The notes under the pieces were generated by a model, which worked only from the letters and a program-made list of their open reading frames with translations, did not search any database and had not been told where the DNA came from. A stretch of DNA of 64,000 bases, taken from contig CP001643.1 of NCBI GenBank assembly GCA_000023405.1, positions 1,116,001 to 1,180,000 of the forward strand, read 5' to 3'. A program made the translations under genes and the position numbers. Each line of letters starts with the position of its first letter. Within the stretch, counting starts at the first letter, position 1. Shown piece by piece: positions 8,240 through 16,497 of the stretch. The stretch comes from Brachybacterium faecium DSM 4810. GTDB lineage: Bacteria; Actinomycetota; Actinomycetes; Actinomycetales; Dermabacteraceae.

Positions 8240-8245
8240 TAGGCT
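8240..8245 (+). promoter_or_regulatory. Amidohydrolase -10 box, leaderless start
   Basis: TAGGCT ends 6 nt before the ATG at 8252. Confidence 0.5.
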
Positions 8246-8251
8246 CGGCCC

Positions 8252-9418
8252 ATGCCTGAGAAGTCGCGTCGGGAGCCCGTGCCTGAGACGCCGTCCGGGG
8301 AGGGCGAGTCCGCCCTCCGCGCGCCCGACCCCGTCCTGCACCTGCGCGGCCCGATCCTGCTCGGCCCCGAGCAGGAGCTCGCCGAGGCCTGGGTGGTCGA
8401 CGGGCGGATCCGGCACCGGCGCCCCGACCTGCCCGGTGGGCGCGAAATCCACAGGATCGACGGCGTCGTGGTGCCGGGGCTCGCGGACCTGCACTGCCAC
8501 CTCGGCATCGGCGACGGAGGCGGCGGCACCACGCTGGAGACGGCCCGGCAGCAGGCGCTGACCGACCGCGACACCGGGGTGCTGCTGATCCGGGACGCCG
8601 GCTCGATCATCGACACCTCGCCGCTCCAGCACCAGCAGGATCTGCCGAGGCTGATCCGCTGCGGCCGGCACCTCGCCCGCACCCGCCGCTACCTGCGCGG
8701 ATACGCCGACGAGAGGGAGCCGGCGGAGCTGCCCGCCGCGATCGCCCGCGAGGCGCGCCGCGGGGACGGCTGGGTGAAGCTCGTGGGGGACTGGATCGAC
8801 CGGGACGTCGGCGACCTCACCCCGTGCTGGGGCGCGGAGGACTTCGCCGCCGCGGCCGAGGCCGCCCACGACGCCGGGGCCCGCATCACCGTCCACACCT
8901 TCGACGAGGCCACGCTCCCGCTCGCCCTGGACGCCGGGTTCGACTGCCTCGAGCACGCCACGGGACTGACCGACCAGACGATCGCCCGAGCCGCCGCGGC
9001 CGGCGTCCCCGTGGTCACCACGCTGGTCAACGTCGACGAGTTCGAGAGGTACGCCCGCCAGGGGGAGAGGAAGTTCCCCGACTACGCCGCGCACATGCGC
9101 CGGCTGCGCGCGGGCCGCTTCACCCGCACACGGGACGCCCACGACGCCGGGGTGCAGCTGCTGGTGGGCACCGACGCCGGGGGAGTGCTCGGCCACGGCA
9201 TCCTCCACGACGAGCTCGACGAGCTGGCCCGCGCCGGGCTGGAGCCCACCGCCATCCTGGACGCCGCGGCCTGGGCACCGCGCCGGTTCCTCGGCGCCCC
9301 CGGGCTGGAGGACGGGGCTCCGGCGGATCTCCTCGTGGTGCCGCGGGATCCGCGCACCGATCACCGGGTCCTGCGCGAGCGCAGCCACGTCGTCCTCGGC
9401 GGCCGGATCGTCGCCTGA
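8252..9418 (+). CDS. Metal-dependent amidohydrolase
   Basis: A 388-residue amidohydrolase-superfamily protein. It shows the HxH metal ligands H81 and H83 in DLHCHLG, a lysine in GDGWVKLVGDW that could bridge metals, further histidines in TVHTFDE and LEHATG, and the late Asp in GTDAGG. A small beta domain from both ends (VVDGRI, LGGRIVA) is typical of the imidazolonepropionase/prolidase-like branch. The substrate is unknown. As I recall, mycobacteria also have an amidohydrolase beside ffh, so this is a conserved neighbour rather than an insertion. The start is probably leaderless. Confidence 0.85.
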   Translation: MPEKSRREPVPETPSGEGESALRAPDPVLHLRGPILLGPEQELAEAWVVDGRIRHRRPDLPGGREIHRIDGVVVPGLADLHCHLGIGDGGGGTTLETARQQALTDRDTGVLLIRDAGSIIDTSPLQHQQDLPRLIRCGRHLARTRRYLRGYADEREPAELPAAIAREARRGDGWVKLVGDWIDRDVGDLTPCWGAEDFAAAAEAAHDAGARITVHTFDEATLPLALDAGFDCLEHATGLTDQTIARAAAAGVPVVTTLVNVDEFERYARQGERKFPDYAAHMRRLRAGRFTRTRDAHDAGVQLLVGTDAGGVLGHGILHDELDELARAGLEPTAILDAAAWAPRRFLGAPGLEDGAPADLLVVPRDPRTDHRVLRERSHVVLGGRIVA

Positions 9419-9485
9419 GCGGGATCCTCGCCCGCGCGAGGCCGTCCCGTCGGCCGCATGTGCGTCGGCGCACACGGCTGTAGGT

Positions 9486-9504
9486 GGAACGAGAGCACCG
9501 TTCC
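9486..9504. repeat. Inverted repeat in the rpsP promoter
   Basis: GGAACG-N7-CGTTCC (9486-9491, 9499-9504), ending 4 nt upstream of the likely -10 box CATACT (9509-9514). Placement over the -35 region suggests an operator. Confidence 0.4.
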
Positions 9505-9508
9505 CTGG

Positions 9509-9514
9509 CATACT
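9509..9514 (+). promoter_or_regulatory. Likely rpsP -10 box
   Basis: CATACT about 130 nt upstream of rpsP, leaving a leader of about 125 nt. Confidence 0.4.
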
Positions 9515-9645
9515 CACTCCCTGTATGTGCCCGGACCGGCCCTCTACCCGTTCGTGCACGACACCCCGAGAACCGTCAGCGCCCGCATGACCCCACAGGC
9601 TGCGGCGGGACTCACCCGAACATCCCTGAAGGAGAGTCCACCCAC

Positions 9646-10125
9646 GTGGCTGTCAAGATCCGTCTGAAGCGCATGGGCAAGATCCGTGCACCGCACTACC
9701 GCATCGTCGTCGCCGATTCGCGCAAGAAGCGTGACGGCGCCGTGATCGAGGAGATCGGCAAGTACCACCCCACCGAGAACCCCTCCCTCATCGAGGTCCA
9801 GTCCGAGCGGGCCCAGTACTGGCTCAGCGTCGGCGCGCAGCCGACCGAGCAGGTCGCCGCGCTCCTCAAGGTCACCGGCGACTGGGCGACCTATAAGGGC
9901 GAGGGCGACGCCGCCGGCTCCCTGAAGTCCGCCGAGGAGAAGAAGTCCGCCGAGGAGCTCATCGCCGCTGCCGACAAGGCCGCCGCGGAGTCCCGCGAGG
10001 GCGCGAAGAAGTCCAAGGAGTCCGAGGAGACCGAGGCGGCGGACGTCGCCCCGGGGTCCGAGGAGGCACCGGCCGAGGGCGAGACCACCGAGGACGCCGA
10101 CGCCGCGGCGACCGACGAGGCCTGA
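9646..10125 (+). CDS. rpsP: Small ribosomal subunit protein S16 with acidic tail
   Basis: S16 stabilises the 5' domain of 16S rRNA. Residues 1-85 are standard ([26 protein letters not shown] split by normal loops, [23 protein letters not shown]). The protein is 159 residues, so about 70 are an extra C-terminal tail rich in Ala, Glu, Lys and Asp, more extreme than in most bacteria but common in actinobacteria. The GTG start has AAGGAGAG 9 nt upstream. khpA follows after 1 nt, and a lipoprotein, rimM and trmD continue the operon. Confidence 0.96.
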   Translation: MAVKIRLKRMGKIRAPHYRIVVADSRKKRDGAVIEEIGKYHPTENPSLIEVQSERAQYWLSVGAQPTEQVAALLKVTGDWATYKGEGDAAGSLKSAEEKKSAEELIAAADKAAAESREGAKKSKESEETEAADVAPGSEEAPAEGETTEDADAAATDEA

Positions 10126-10126
10126 C

Positions 10127-10369
10127 ATGAGCTCGCGCGCCGAAGCCCTCGATCACCTCGTCCGCGGCATCGTCGACGAGCCCGACGCCGTGCGCGTGAC
10201 CGAGAAGTCCACGCGTCGCGGCCCGCTGCTCGAGGTCCGGGTCGGTGCCGCCGATCTGGGCCGGGTGATCGGCCGCTCCGGCCGCACCGCCCGTGCCCTG
10301 CGCACGGTCACCGCAGCGCTGTCGGAGGACGACGTGCGGGTCGACATCGTCGATGTCGACCGGCGCTGA
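10127..10369 (+). CDS. khpA: KH-domain RNA-binding protein KhpA
   Basis: An 80-residue single KH domain with the RNA-contact loop GRSG in LGRVIGRSGRTARAL. Small KH proteins of this type follow rpsP in many Gram-positives and act with KhpB/Jag in binding mRNAs and cell-wall synthesis control. It starts 1 nt after the rpsP stop. A strong hairpin begins 18 nt after its stop. Confidence 0.92.
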   Translation: MSSRAEALDHLVRGIVDEPDAVRVTEKSTRRGPLLEVRVGAADLGRVIGRSGRTARALRTVTAALSEDDVRVDIVDVDRR

Positions 10370-10370
10370 G

Positions 10371-11333
10371 GTGCGTCGAACCACTCTCAGGAGCGGTGCT
10401 GCCGATCGGGCCGAGAGGCTCGGGCAGCACCGCTCCTGGCGTTCGGCCGCGGCGCTGCTGGGCGCGGCCCTGCTGCTCGGCGGCTGCAGCGCGACCGGCC
10501 AGGAGCCGGGGGACGCCCCGGCGGCCGCCCCCGAGACGGGGGGCAGCCCGACACCGGAGGCCGCAGACCAGGCGGCGCTCGAGGCGGCCTGCACCACGTT
10601 CTGGGGCGACCCCGACTACGTCGACCCGCTCTCCCGGACCGTGCTGGACCGCGCCGGCACCGCCGCCGAGGCGGGCCCCTCCGACCCGTTCTTCTACGCC
10701 ATGACCGGGGACGACGTCGAGGCCGCCTTCGAGGACGCCCCCGAGCCGGCGCAGCAGGCCGCGGAAGCGCTCGCCGAATGGTTCCGCACCGAACCCGAGC
10801 GCGGCGCCGAGGCGGACGCCGACGCGTTCCGCAGCGCCTTCGAGGGCGTGGCCGCCCAGTGCCAGGACGTCTCCCCGGCAGCGCTCTGGACCGTCGCACC
10901 CGGGGAGGAGGGCACCAAGCCCGCGGCGCTCGTGTGCGCCGACGTGTTCGACACCCCCGGCACGCTCACGCACTTCGCGAACGCCAACGTCCTCACCTCC
11001 AACATGTTCAAGCTGGTGGGGCTGTCCCCGCGGACCGTCCCCGCCGACCGGGAGCAGGACGTGGCCGCGACCGCCGAGCTGCTCGCCGCGGAGATCACCG
11101 CGGTCGAGGACGACGCCGTGCGCTCCGCGCTGGAGCAGGTGCGCGCCCCGTTCCAGGAGGCGCTCGAGGGCGATTCCTGGTCCGAGGGGCTGCAGGGCCC
11201 GCTCACCGAGCTCGGCACCGCGTGCGAGAGCGCCGGGTACTCCTCGCCGGGGCTCGGAGACATGGACAACAGCGCCGTCGTCGGCGCCGGCGCCGCCCCG
11301 GAGGGCGGCCACACCCAGGAGGGACGCTCATGA
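10371..11333 (+). CDS. Predicted lipoprotein between khpA and rimM
   Basis: A 320-residue protein with a lipoprotein signal: a basic 26-residue N region, a hydrophobic run [13 protein letters not shown] and the lipobox Cys at residue 39, then a Pro/Gly/Glu-rich tether. The mature part is helical and acidic with several cysteines ([31 protein letters not shown]) and no family I recognise. GTG 10371 is the only plausible start, 1 nt after the khpA stop, with no clear ribosome site. The stop overlaps rimM (ATGA). Unusually, a 16-bp perfect hairpin lies within codons 6 to 23. Mycobacteria have a lipoprotein (lppW) near trmD, but I cannot claim homology. Confidence 0.75.
   Translation: MRRTTLRSGAADRAERLGQHRSWRSAAALLGAALLLGGCSATGQEPGDAPAAAPETGGSPTPEAADQAALEAACTTFWGDPDYVDPLSRTVLDRAGTAAEAGPSDPFFYAMTGDDVEAAFEDAPEPAQQAAEALAEWFRTEPERGAEADADAFRSAFEGVAAQCQDVSPAALWTVAPGEEGTKPAALVCADVFDTPGTLTHFANANVLTSNMFKLVGLSPRTVPADREQDVAATAELLAAEITAVEDDAVRSALEQVRAPFQEALEGDSWSEGLQGPLTELGTACESAGYSSPGLGDMDNSAVVGAGAAPEGGHTQEGRS
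10388..10438 (+). terminator. 16-bp perfect hairpin inside the lipoprotein start region
   Basis: Arms 10388-10403 and 10423-10438 (CAGGAGCGGTGCTGCC and its exact complement) enclose 19 nt with an inner CCGAG/CTCGG pair. There is no U tract. It could end or attenuate transcription after rpsP-khpA, or fold over the beginning of the lipoprotein message and limit its translation. Confidence 0.55.
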
Positions 11334-11914
11334 GCACGCTCGACGTCATCGTCGCGACCATCGGCCGCGCCCACGGTCTGCGCGGCGAGGTCGCGCTGAC
11401 GCTGCGCACCGACCAGCCCGAGGAGCGCCTGCAGCCCGGCACCGCATTCGAGGTCGAGGTCGCCGGGCAGGTGCGGGCCCTCACCGTCCAGAGCACCCGC
11501 ATGCAGCAGGACCGCTGGTACGTGCGCTTCGAGGAGGTCGACGACCGCACCGGCGCCGCGTCCCTGCGCGGCATCGACCTGGTGCTCTCCCTGGACGCCG
11601 AGCAGGAGGCCGAGGAGGACCCCGACGCCTGGTACCCCGCGCAGCTGAAGGGCCTGAGCGTGCGCCACGTGGACGGCCGCGAGCTCGGCACCGTGGCGGG
11701 CGTCGACCACTACCCGGCGCAGGACCTGCTCGTGGTGCGCACCCCGGACCGCCGACGGGTGCAGCTGCCGCTGGTCGAAGAGCTCGTGCCCGAGGTGGAC
11801 CTCGAGCAGGGCGTGGTGATCGCCGATCCACCCGGCGGCCTCTTCGACGCACTCCCCGAGGACGAGCAGGGCCCCGAGCCCGAGACGTCCGCGCCCCCGC
11901 GCGGGACCCGGTGA
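11330..11914 (+). CDS. rimM: Ribosome maturation factor RimM
   Basis: A 194-residue 30S maturation factor that binds S19. It has the N-terminal RimM barrel ([21 protein letters not shown]) followed by a PRC-barrel ([47 protein letters not shown]), then a short acidic tail. The ATG overlaps the lipoprotein stop (ATGA) and has AGGAGGG 8 nt upstream. It runs into trmD through a GTGA overlap. Confidence 0.95.
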   Translation: MSTLDVIVATIGRAHGLRGEVALTLRTDQPEERLQPGTAFEVEVAGQVRALTVQSTRMQQDRWYVRFEEVDDRTGAASLRGIDLVLSLDAEQEAEEDPDAWYPAQLKGLSVRHVDGRELGTVAGVDHYPAQDLLVVRTPDRRRVQLPLVEELVPEVDLEQGVVIADPPGGLFDALPEDEQGPEPETSAPPRGTR

Positions 11915-12663
11915 CGACGATGCGCATCGACGTCATCACGATCTTCCCCGAGTACCTGGCACCGCTCGATCTCTCCCTCATCGGCAAAGCCCGGCGCGAG
12001 GGTCTGCTCGACCTTCACGTGCACGATCTGCGGGACTGGACCCACGACCGGCACCGCACGGTCGACGACACCCCGCTGGGCGGCGGCGCCGGCATGGTGA
12101 TGAAGCCCGAGCCGTGGGCGGAGGCGTTCGCCGCCGTGCGCGCGGACGGCCAGCTGGCGCTGGGGGCCGATGTCGAACCGCTGATCATCTTCCCCAATCC
12201 CGCCGGGGAGCCGTTCGCCCAGGAGACCGCCCAGGAATGGTCGCAGTGCGAGTGGCTGGTGCTGGCCTGCGGCCGGTACGAGGGCATCGACGAGCGCGTC
12301 TACGAGCATCTGGCCGACATCGGCTGCGAGGTCGCCCTCGCCTCCCTCGGCGACTACGTCCTCAACGGCGGCGAGGTCGCGGTGCTCGCGATCACCGAGG
12401 CCGTGGTGCGGCTGATCCCCGGCGTGGTCGGCAACGCCGCCTCGCTCGTGGAGGAATCCCACTCCGACGGGCTGCTCGAGTACCCGCTGTACACCCGCCC
12501 CGCCCGGTGGGAGGACCCGGCCGGGGTGGTGCGCGAGGCCCCGCCGATCCTGCTCTCCGGCGACCACGGGCGCATCGCCGCCTGGCGCAGCGAGCAGTCC
12601 CTCGAGCGCACCCGGCAGCGTCGACCCGATCTGCTGGGGCCGGCCGGCGACGCCGGGGGCTGA
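11911..12663 (+). CDS. trmD: tRNA (guanine-N1)-methyltransferase TrmD
   Basis: Methylates G37 of tRNAs with a GG 36-37 context, preventing +1 frameshifting. It is a 250-residue SPOUT enzyme with the trefoil-knot motifs [13 protein letters not shown] near 118-130 and [11 protein letters not shown] near 145-155, plus [15 protein letters not shown]. The C-terminal helices end in a short Gly-rich tail. I chose the GTG overlapping the rimM stop, since GGGACC precedes it; an ATG at 11920 is the alternative. A hairpin at 12681-12709 follows. Confidence 0.96.
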   Translation: MTTMRIDVITIFPEYLAPLDLSLIGKARREGLLDLHVHDLRDWTHDRHRTVDDTPLGGGAGMVMKPEPWAEAFAAVRADGQLALGADVEPLIIFPNPAGEPFAQETAQEWSQCEWLVLACGRYEGIDERVYEHLADIGCEVALASLGDYVLNGGEVAVLAITEAVVRLIPGVVGNAASLVEESHSDGLLEYPLYTRPARWEDPAGVVREAPPILLSGDHGRIAAWRSEQSLERTRQRRPDLLGPAGDAGG

Positions 12664-12680
12664 GCACAGGCGCAGCAGGC

Positions 12681-12709
12681 GGAGCCGGCCGCGGAGCGCG
12701 CGCGGCTCC
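12681..12709 (+). terminator. Hairpin downstream of trmD
   Basis: GGAGCCG (12681-12687) pairs with CGGCTCC (12703-12709) across a GC-rich loop. It probably closes the rpsP-trmD operon. Confidence 0.5.
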
Positions 12710-12807
12710 GGTGCGAGGCACAGGCCGTGACGCATCCGACACCCGCCCGCGGTGATGACCGGCACGGTCGTGCCCGCTGCGGCTTGCCGCTGCCGGGTCG
12801 GCGCTGG

Positions 12808-12813
12808 CAGAAT
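12808..12813 (+). promoter_or_regulatory. Likely rplS -10 box, long leader
   Basis: CAGAAT about 214 nt before the rplS ATG. The gene-free stretch 12664-13026 (363 nt) thus holds the trmD hairpin, this promoter and a roughly 205-nt leader. The leader could be an L19-type autoregulatory leader, but I see no motif I can name. Confidence 0.4.
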
Positions 12814-13026
12814 GACCCCTCGTGCGCACCGCGCGACCCTCTGCCTCAGGGGAGGTCGCTCGAAGCGGTCGGGCAGATCCGTGGCGATGGGAGTCGCCGC
12901 CAGAGGCCCAGCACACCGGCACGGGGGAGACCCTACGCCGGATCGACGGTTCTTGGAGGGCGCCCCACCGCGGGGAGTCCCACGAACGACGCCGTCCGAC
13001 CTGAGGCGGAGGGCAGGAGAGAGAAC

Positions 13027-13377
13027 ATGCAGAAGCTCGACGAGCTCGACAAGGCATCGCTGCGCGAGGACGTCCCCGCCTTCCGCGCCGGCGACAACGT
13101 CAAGGTGCACGTGAAGGTCATCGAGGGCAACCGCTCCCGCATCCAGATCTTCCAGGGGTACGTCATCGGCCGTCAGGGCCACGGCGTGGGAGAGACCTTC
13201 CGCGTCCGGAAGATCTCCTTCGGCGTCGGCGTGGAGCGCGTGTTCCCGGTGCACGCCCCGACGGTCGACAAGATCGAGGTCGTCACCCGTGGCGACGTGC
13301 GCCGCGCGAAGCTGTACTACCTGCGCAACCTCACGGGCAAGAAGGCCCGCATCCGGGAGAAGCGCGAGCACTCCTGA
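13027..13377 (+). CDS. rplS: Large ribosomal subunit protein L19
   Basis: A 116-residue protein at the 30S-50S interface. Its conserved sequence includes [23 protein letters not shown] (in parts), [28 protein letters not shown] and [18 protein letters not shown]. Length is normal. AGGAGAG lies about 7 nt upstream of the ATG. It starts a run into lepB, rnhB and onward. Confidence 0.97.
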   Translation: MQKLDELDKASLREDVPAFRAGDNVKVHVKVIEGNRSRIQIFQGYVIGRQGHGVGETFRVRKISFGVGVERVFPVHAPTVDKIEVVTRGDVRRAKLYYLRNLTGKKARIREKREHS

Positions 13378-13399
13378 GCGAGCGCTCCCCAGCCCGCGG

Positions 13400-13978
13400 A
13401 TGACCCGCGAGAGCACGGCTCGACGGCGGCGGCCCCACCCGGTGGTGGCCGCCGCCGTCTGCGTCGTGCTGGCGCTCCTCGTCGCCATCGCGGTGAGGCA
13501 CTGCGTCGTCCAGCCCTTCCGCGTCCCCTCGGCGTCGATGGCACCCGCGCTCCGGGCCGGTGACGTGATCCTGGCCGATCGCTCCACCCGCGGCACCGCG
13601 CAGCGCGGCGACATCGTGGTCTTCGACGGGCGCGGCTACTTCGCGCCCTCCGCGGCCGACGGCGACCGCTACTGGGTCAAACGGGTGATCGCCGTGGGCG
13701 GCGACCGGGTGCGGTGCTGCACCGACGAGGGCGCGATCACGGTCGACGACGCCCCGCTGGACGAGCCCTATCTGCCCCCGGGCACCACGCCCAGCGGGAT
13801 CGAGTTCGACCTCCTCGTCCCCGAGGGGCGCATGTTCGTGCTCGGCGACAACCGGGGGGACTCCACCGACTCCCGTCACCTGCTCGGCGCGCCCGGCGGC
13901 GGGATGATCCCGGTGGACCGCGTGGTGGGGGAGGTGGACCGCATCGTGTGGCCACTCACTCGCGGCGGCTCCCTCTGA
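13400..13978 (+). CDS. lepB: Signal peptidase I (first of two)
   Basis: A 192-residue type I leader peptidase with one N-terminal membrane helix (about 14-33). The catalytic Ser is S46 in RVPSASM, the general base Lys lies in RYWVKRVIAVGGD, and the signature GDNRGDSTDSR follows. It removes signal peptides at the outer membrane face. The ATG at 13400 is the first one giving a normal N-terminus. It lacks the long N-terminal arm of the second copy and is divergent from it, so the two are an old duplication rather than a recent repeat. Confidence 0.92.
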   Translation: MTRESTARRRRPHPVVAAAVCVVLALLVAIAVRHCVVQPFRVPSASMAPALRAGDVILADRSTRGTAQRGDIVVFDGRGYFAPSAADGDRYWVKRVIAVGGDRVRCCTDEGAITVDDAPLDEPYLPPGTTPSGIEFDLLVPEGRMFVLGDNRGDSTDSRHLLGAPGGGMIPVDRVVGEVDRIVWPLTRGGSL

Positions 13979-13995
13979 TCCTCAGGATCTGCCGA

Positions 13996-14001
13996 TAGGA
14001 T
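13996..14001 (+). promoter_or_regulatory. Second signal peptidase -10 box, leaderless start
   Basis: TAGGAT ends 7 nt before the ATG at 14009 with no ribosome site, suggesting separate leaderless expression of the second lepB. Confidence 0.45.
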
Positions 14002-14008
14002 CACGGCG

Positions 14009-14809
14009 ATGAACGAGCCCGATGACTCCCGCCTTGCAGTGTCCGATGACGAGGACACCGCAGGTGGTGAGGACCCCTCGATGCAGGGCGGGCGCCGCGG
14101 CACGGAACGCGGGCAGCGTGGTGCGGACCGTGGCCGCCGCCGCCCGCGGATGCCGCTGTGGCTCGACACGCTGGTGACGATGATCGTCGCCCTCGTGATC
14201 GCCGTGCTGGTCAAGACCTTCCTCATCCAGCCGTTCTACATCCCCTCCGCATCGATGAACCCCACGCTGCTCGAGGACGACAAGATCCTCGTCTCCAAGC
14301 TCAGCCCCGGGGTGTTCGACCTGCAGCGCGGCGACGTCATCGTCTTCGAGGACCCCGACGACTGGATCCCGGGCGACGCCACCGAGAACCCCACCCCGCG
14401 GGTGCGGGTCATGATGCTGCTGAGCATGGTCGGCCTGGCGCCGGACCCCTCGCAGGACCACCTGGTCAAACGGCTGATCGGGGTGGCCGGCGATCACATC
14501 GTGTGCGAGGACAAGGGGGAGGCGCTCGAGGTCAACGGGGTGACCCTCGAGGAGCCGTACATCAACCCGGGCACCGCCGCGTGCCAGAACGCCTTCGACG
14601 TGACCGTGCCCGACGGCAAGGTCTGGGTGATGGGCGACAACCGCTACGCCTCCGCGGACTCCGCCTGGCACGACTACCGCGGGGAGAGCGGGTTCGTCGA
14701 CGAATCGGACATCACCGGCCGCGCCGAGGTGATCTTCTGGCCGGCCAGCAGCTGGCACCGCCTCGACGACGGCCGCGAGAGCTTCGCCGACGTCCCCGAG
14801 ACGCCATGA
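14009..14809 (+). CDS. lepB: Signal peptidase I (second of two)
   Basis: A 266-residue signal peptidase I: a 45-residue charged Arg/Gly-rich cytoplasmic arm, a membrane helix at about 52-73, catalytic S82 in YIPSASMNP, Lys in DHLVKRLIGVAGD, and GDNRYASADSAWH. A larger insert around TENPTPRVRVMML is typical of actinobacterial LepB before rnhB, so this is probably the main housekeeping enzyme. The stop overlaps rnhB (ATGA). Confidence 0.94.
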   Translation: MNEPDDSRLAVSDDEDTAGGEDPSMQGGRRGTERGQRGADRGRRRPRMPLWLDTLVTMIVALVIAVLVKTFLIQPFYIPSASMNPTLLEDDKILVSKLSPGVFDLQRGDVIVFEDPDDWIPGDATENPTPRVRVMMLLSMVGLAPDPSQDHLVKRLIGVAGDHIVCEDKGEALEVNGVTLEEPYINPGTAACQNAFDVTVPDGKVWVMGDNRYASADSAWHDYRGESGFVDESDITGRAEVIFWPASSWHRLDDGRESFADVPETP

Positions 14810-15624
14810 CCGCCGCCGTCCCCACGCTCCAGGTGGAGCAGTCCCTCGCGGTGGGCCGCGGCCCCGGCCGGCGCATCATCGTCGGCGTCGACGAGGTGGG
14901 CCGCGGCGCCCTCGCCGGCCCCGTCGCCGTCGGCGCCTGCGCGGTCGAGGTGGTCGGCGGCCTCGCCGCCCCGCTGCCCGAAGGGGTGCGCGACTCGAAG
15001 AAGCTCACCGCCCGCCGCCGCGAGGCTCTCGTGGAGCCGATCCTGGGCTCGGTGCTCGCCGGCGCGGTGGGCTGGGCGAGCCCCGCGGAGATCGACGAGA
15101 TCGGGATCATGCCCGCACTGACCACGGCCGCCCTGCGCGCCCTGGACCTCCTCGGCGTCGCCGCCGACGCGATCGTGCTGGACGGCGACGTGGACGTCCT
15201 CACCCCCGCGCTCACCGCCCCCGGACGGCCCACGCCGCTGGTCCACCTGCAGGTCTCCGCGGATCGGGACTGCGCGAGCGTGGCAGCCGCGAGCATCCTG
15301 GCCAAGGTCGCGCGGGACGCGCGGATGGTCGAGCTCGATGCCGAGGCGCCGGAGTACTGCTGGGCCTCGAACAAGGGCTACGGCTCCAAGCCGCATCGCG
15401 AGGCGATCGACCGTTTCGGCGTGCACGCGCACCACCGCCGCAGCTGGCGGCTGGGCTCGGTGCCCGTCGCTCGCACCGCAGCGCCCGAGCCTGTTCCAGC
15501 CTCCGCCACGACGGCCCCGCAGAGGTCCGTGCTGCACGCCGCGGCGCCCGTCCCGGCCGCCGCGGAGGCTGGCGTACTGTGGGGCGACGACTGGTACCCG
15601 CAGGATGGGAAGGAGCGTCGGTGA
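14806..15624 (+). CDS. rnhB: Ribonuclease HII
   Basis: Cleaves RNA in RNA-DNA hybrids and at single misincorporated ribonucleotides. It is a 272-residue protein with the acidic metal site DEVGRG near 26-31, RDSKKLTARRRE, VLDGDVD, and ADRDCASVAAASILAKVARD. The family core ends near residue 220; about 50 residues of Ala/Pro-rich tail follow, ending WGDDWYPQDGKERR. Coupled on both sides by 4-bp overlaps (lepB before, DUF2469 after). Confidence 0.95.
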   Translation: MTAAVPTLQVEQSLAVGRGPGRRIIVGVDEVGRGALAGPVAVGACAVEVVGGLAAPLPEGVRDSKKLTARRREALVEPILGSVLAGAVGWASPAEIDEIGIMPALTTAALRALDLLGVAADAIVLDGDVDVLTPALTAPGRPTPLVHLQVSADRDCASVAAASILAKVARDARMVELDAEAPEYCWASNKGYGSKPHREAIDRFGVHAHHRRSWRLGSVPVARTAAPEPVPASATTAPQRSVLHAAAPVPAAAEAGVLWGDDWYPQDGKERR

Positions 15625-15923
15625 GCGCACAGGAACTCGAGAACTACGAGTCCGACCTCGAACTCCAGCTGTTCCGCGAGTATCGCGACGTGGTCAGCCT
15701 CTTCACCTACGTCGTCGAGACGGAGCGCCGCTTCTACCTCGCCAACCAGGTGGACCTGCAGGTCCGCTCCGGCGGGGGCGAGGTGTTCTACGAGCTGCGG
15801 CTGGCGGACGTCTGGGTGTGGGACATCTACCGCTCCAACCGCTTCGTGCGCTCGGTGCGCGTGGTGACCTTCAAGGACGTGAACATCGAGGAGCTCAACA
15901 AGCAGGACATCTCCCTGCCATGA
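15621..15923 (+). CDS. DUF2469 family protein
   Basis: A 100-residue conserved actinobacterial protein (SAQELENYESDLELQLFREY, then VSLFTYVVETERRFYLANQV, VWDIYRSNRFVRSVRVVTFKDVNIEEL). It always sits by rnhB and YraN, and its function is unknown. The GTG overlaps the rnhB stop (GTGA), and GGAAGGAG lies 6 nt upstream. No signal or membrane segment. Confidence 0.9.
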   Translation: MSAQELENYESDLELQLFREYRDVVSLFTYVVETERRFYLANQVDLQVRSGGGEVFYELRLADVWVWDIYRSNRFVRSVRVVTFKDVNIEELNKQDISLP

Positions 15924-16022
15924 CCTCCCCGTCGCAGCGCTGAGCGCGCCGCGACCTCTCCTCCACAGAGGCCCTCCGTCCCCAGGATCGCCCGCCCGGT
16001 TCCCCGGCGGCTGAGCGCTGAC

Positions 16023-16028
16023 CAGGCT
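16023..16028 (+). promoter_or_regulatory. Possible -10 box for the YraN gene
   Basis: CAGGCT ends 7 nt before the ATG at 16036. It supports that start over the downstream ATG at 16144. Confidence 0.3.
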
Positions 16029-16035
16029 GGCGGGC

Positions 16036-16497
16036 ATGAACACTCTCGCCGCCGCCCCCGGTCCCCATCGCGTCCCCGGCGCCGCCGCCGTGCGTCCGGC
16101 GGAGGGCCCGCCCGCACCGCCGCCACCGGGGCGCGTGCGCGACATGACCACCGCGCAGCTCGGGCGCGCAGGGGAGGAGCTCGCCGCCTCGCACCTCAGC
16201 GCGCAGGGCTGGCAGATCGTGGAGCGCAACCTGCGGCTGCGGCAGGGGGAGCTGGACATCGTGGCGCTGGACCACGCCACACTCGTCTTCGTCGAGGTCA
16301 AGACCCGGCGTTCCTTCGTCACCGGCGTGCCCCAGGCCGCGGTCACCCCGGACAAGCTGCGTCGCCTGCGCCGGCTGGCCGGCGAGTACCTCATGGAGCG
16401 CTCGACCCCGCACCGCGACGTGCGGATCGACGTGGTGGCCGTGCACGCCCAGCTCGACGGCACCTTCTCGATCGAGCACCTCGAAGCGGTGTCCTGA
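16036..16497 (+). CDS. YraN/UPF0102 family endonuclease-like protein
   Basis: A 153-residue protein. From residue 37 it matches the UPF0102 fold, a restriction-endonuclease-like domain: GRAGEELAASHL, RNLRLRQGELDIVALD and VFVEVKTRR, with the D-x(n)-ExK metal motif. Biochemical role unknown. The first 36 residues are Pro/Ala-rich and could be untranslated if translation begins at the ATG at 16144. The stop shares a base with the ComM start (TGATG). Confidence 0.88.
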   Translation: MNTLAAAPGPHRVPGAAAVRPAEGPPAPPPPGRVRDMTTAQLGRAGEELAASHLSAQGWQIVERNLRLRQGELDIVALDHATLVFVEVKTRRSFVTGVPQAAVTPDKLRRLRRLAGEYLMERSTPHRDVRIDVVAVHAQLDGTFSIEHLEAVS

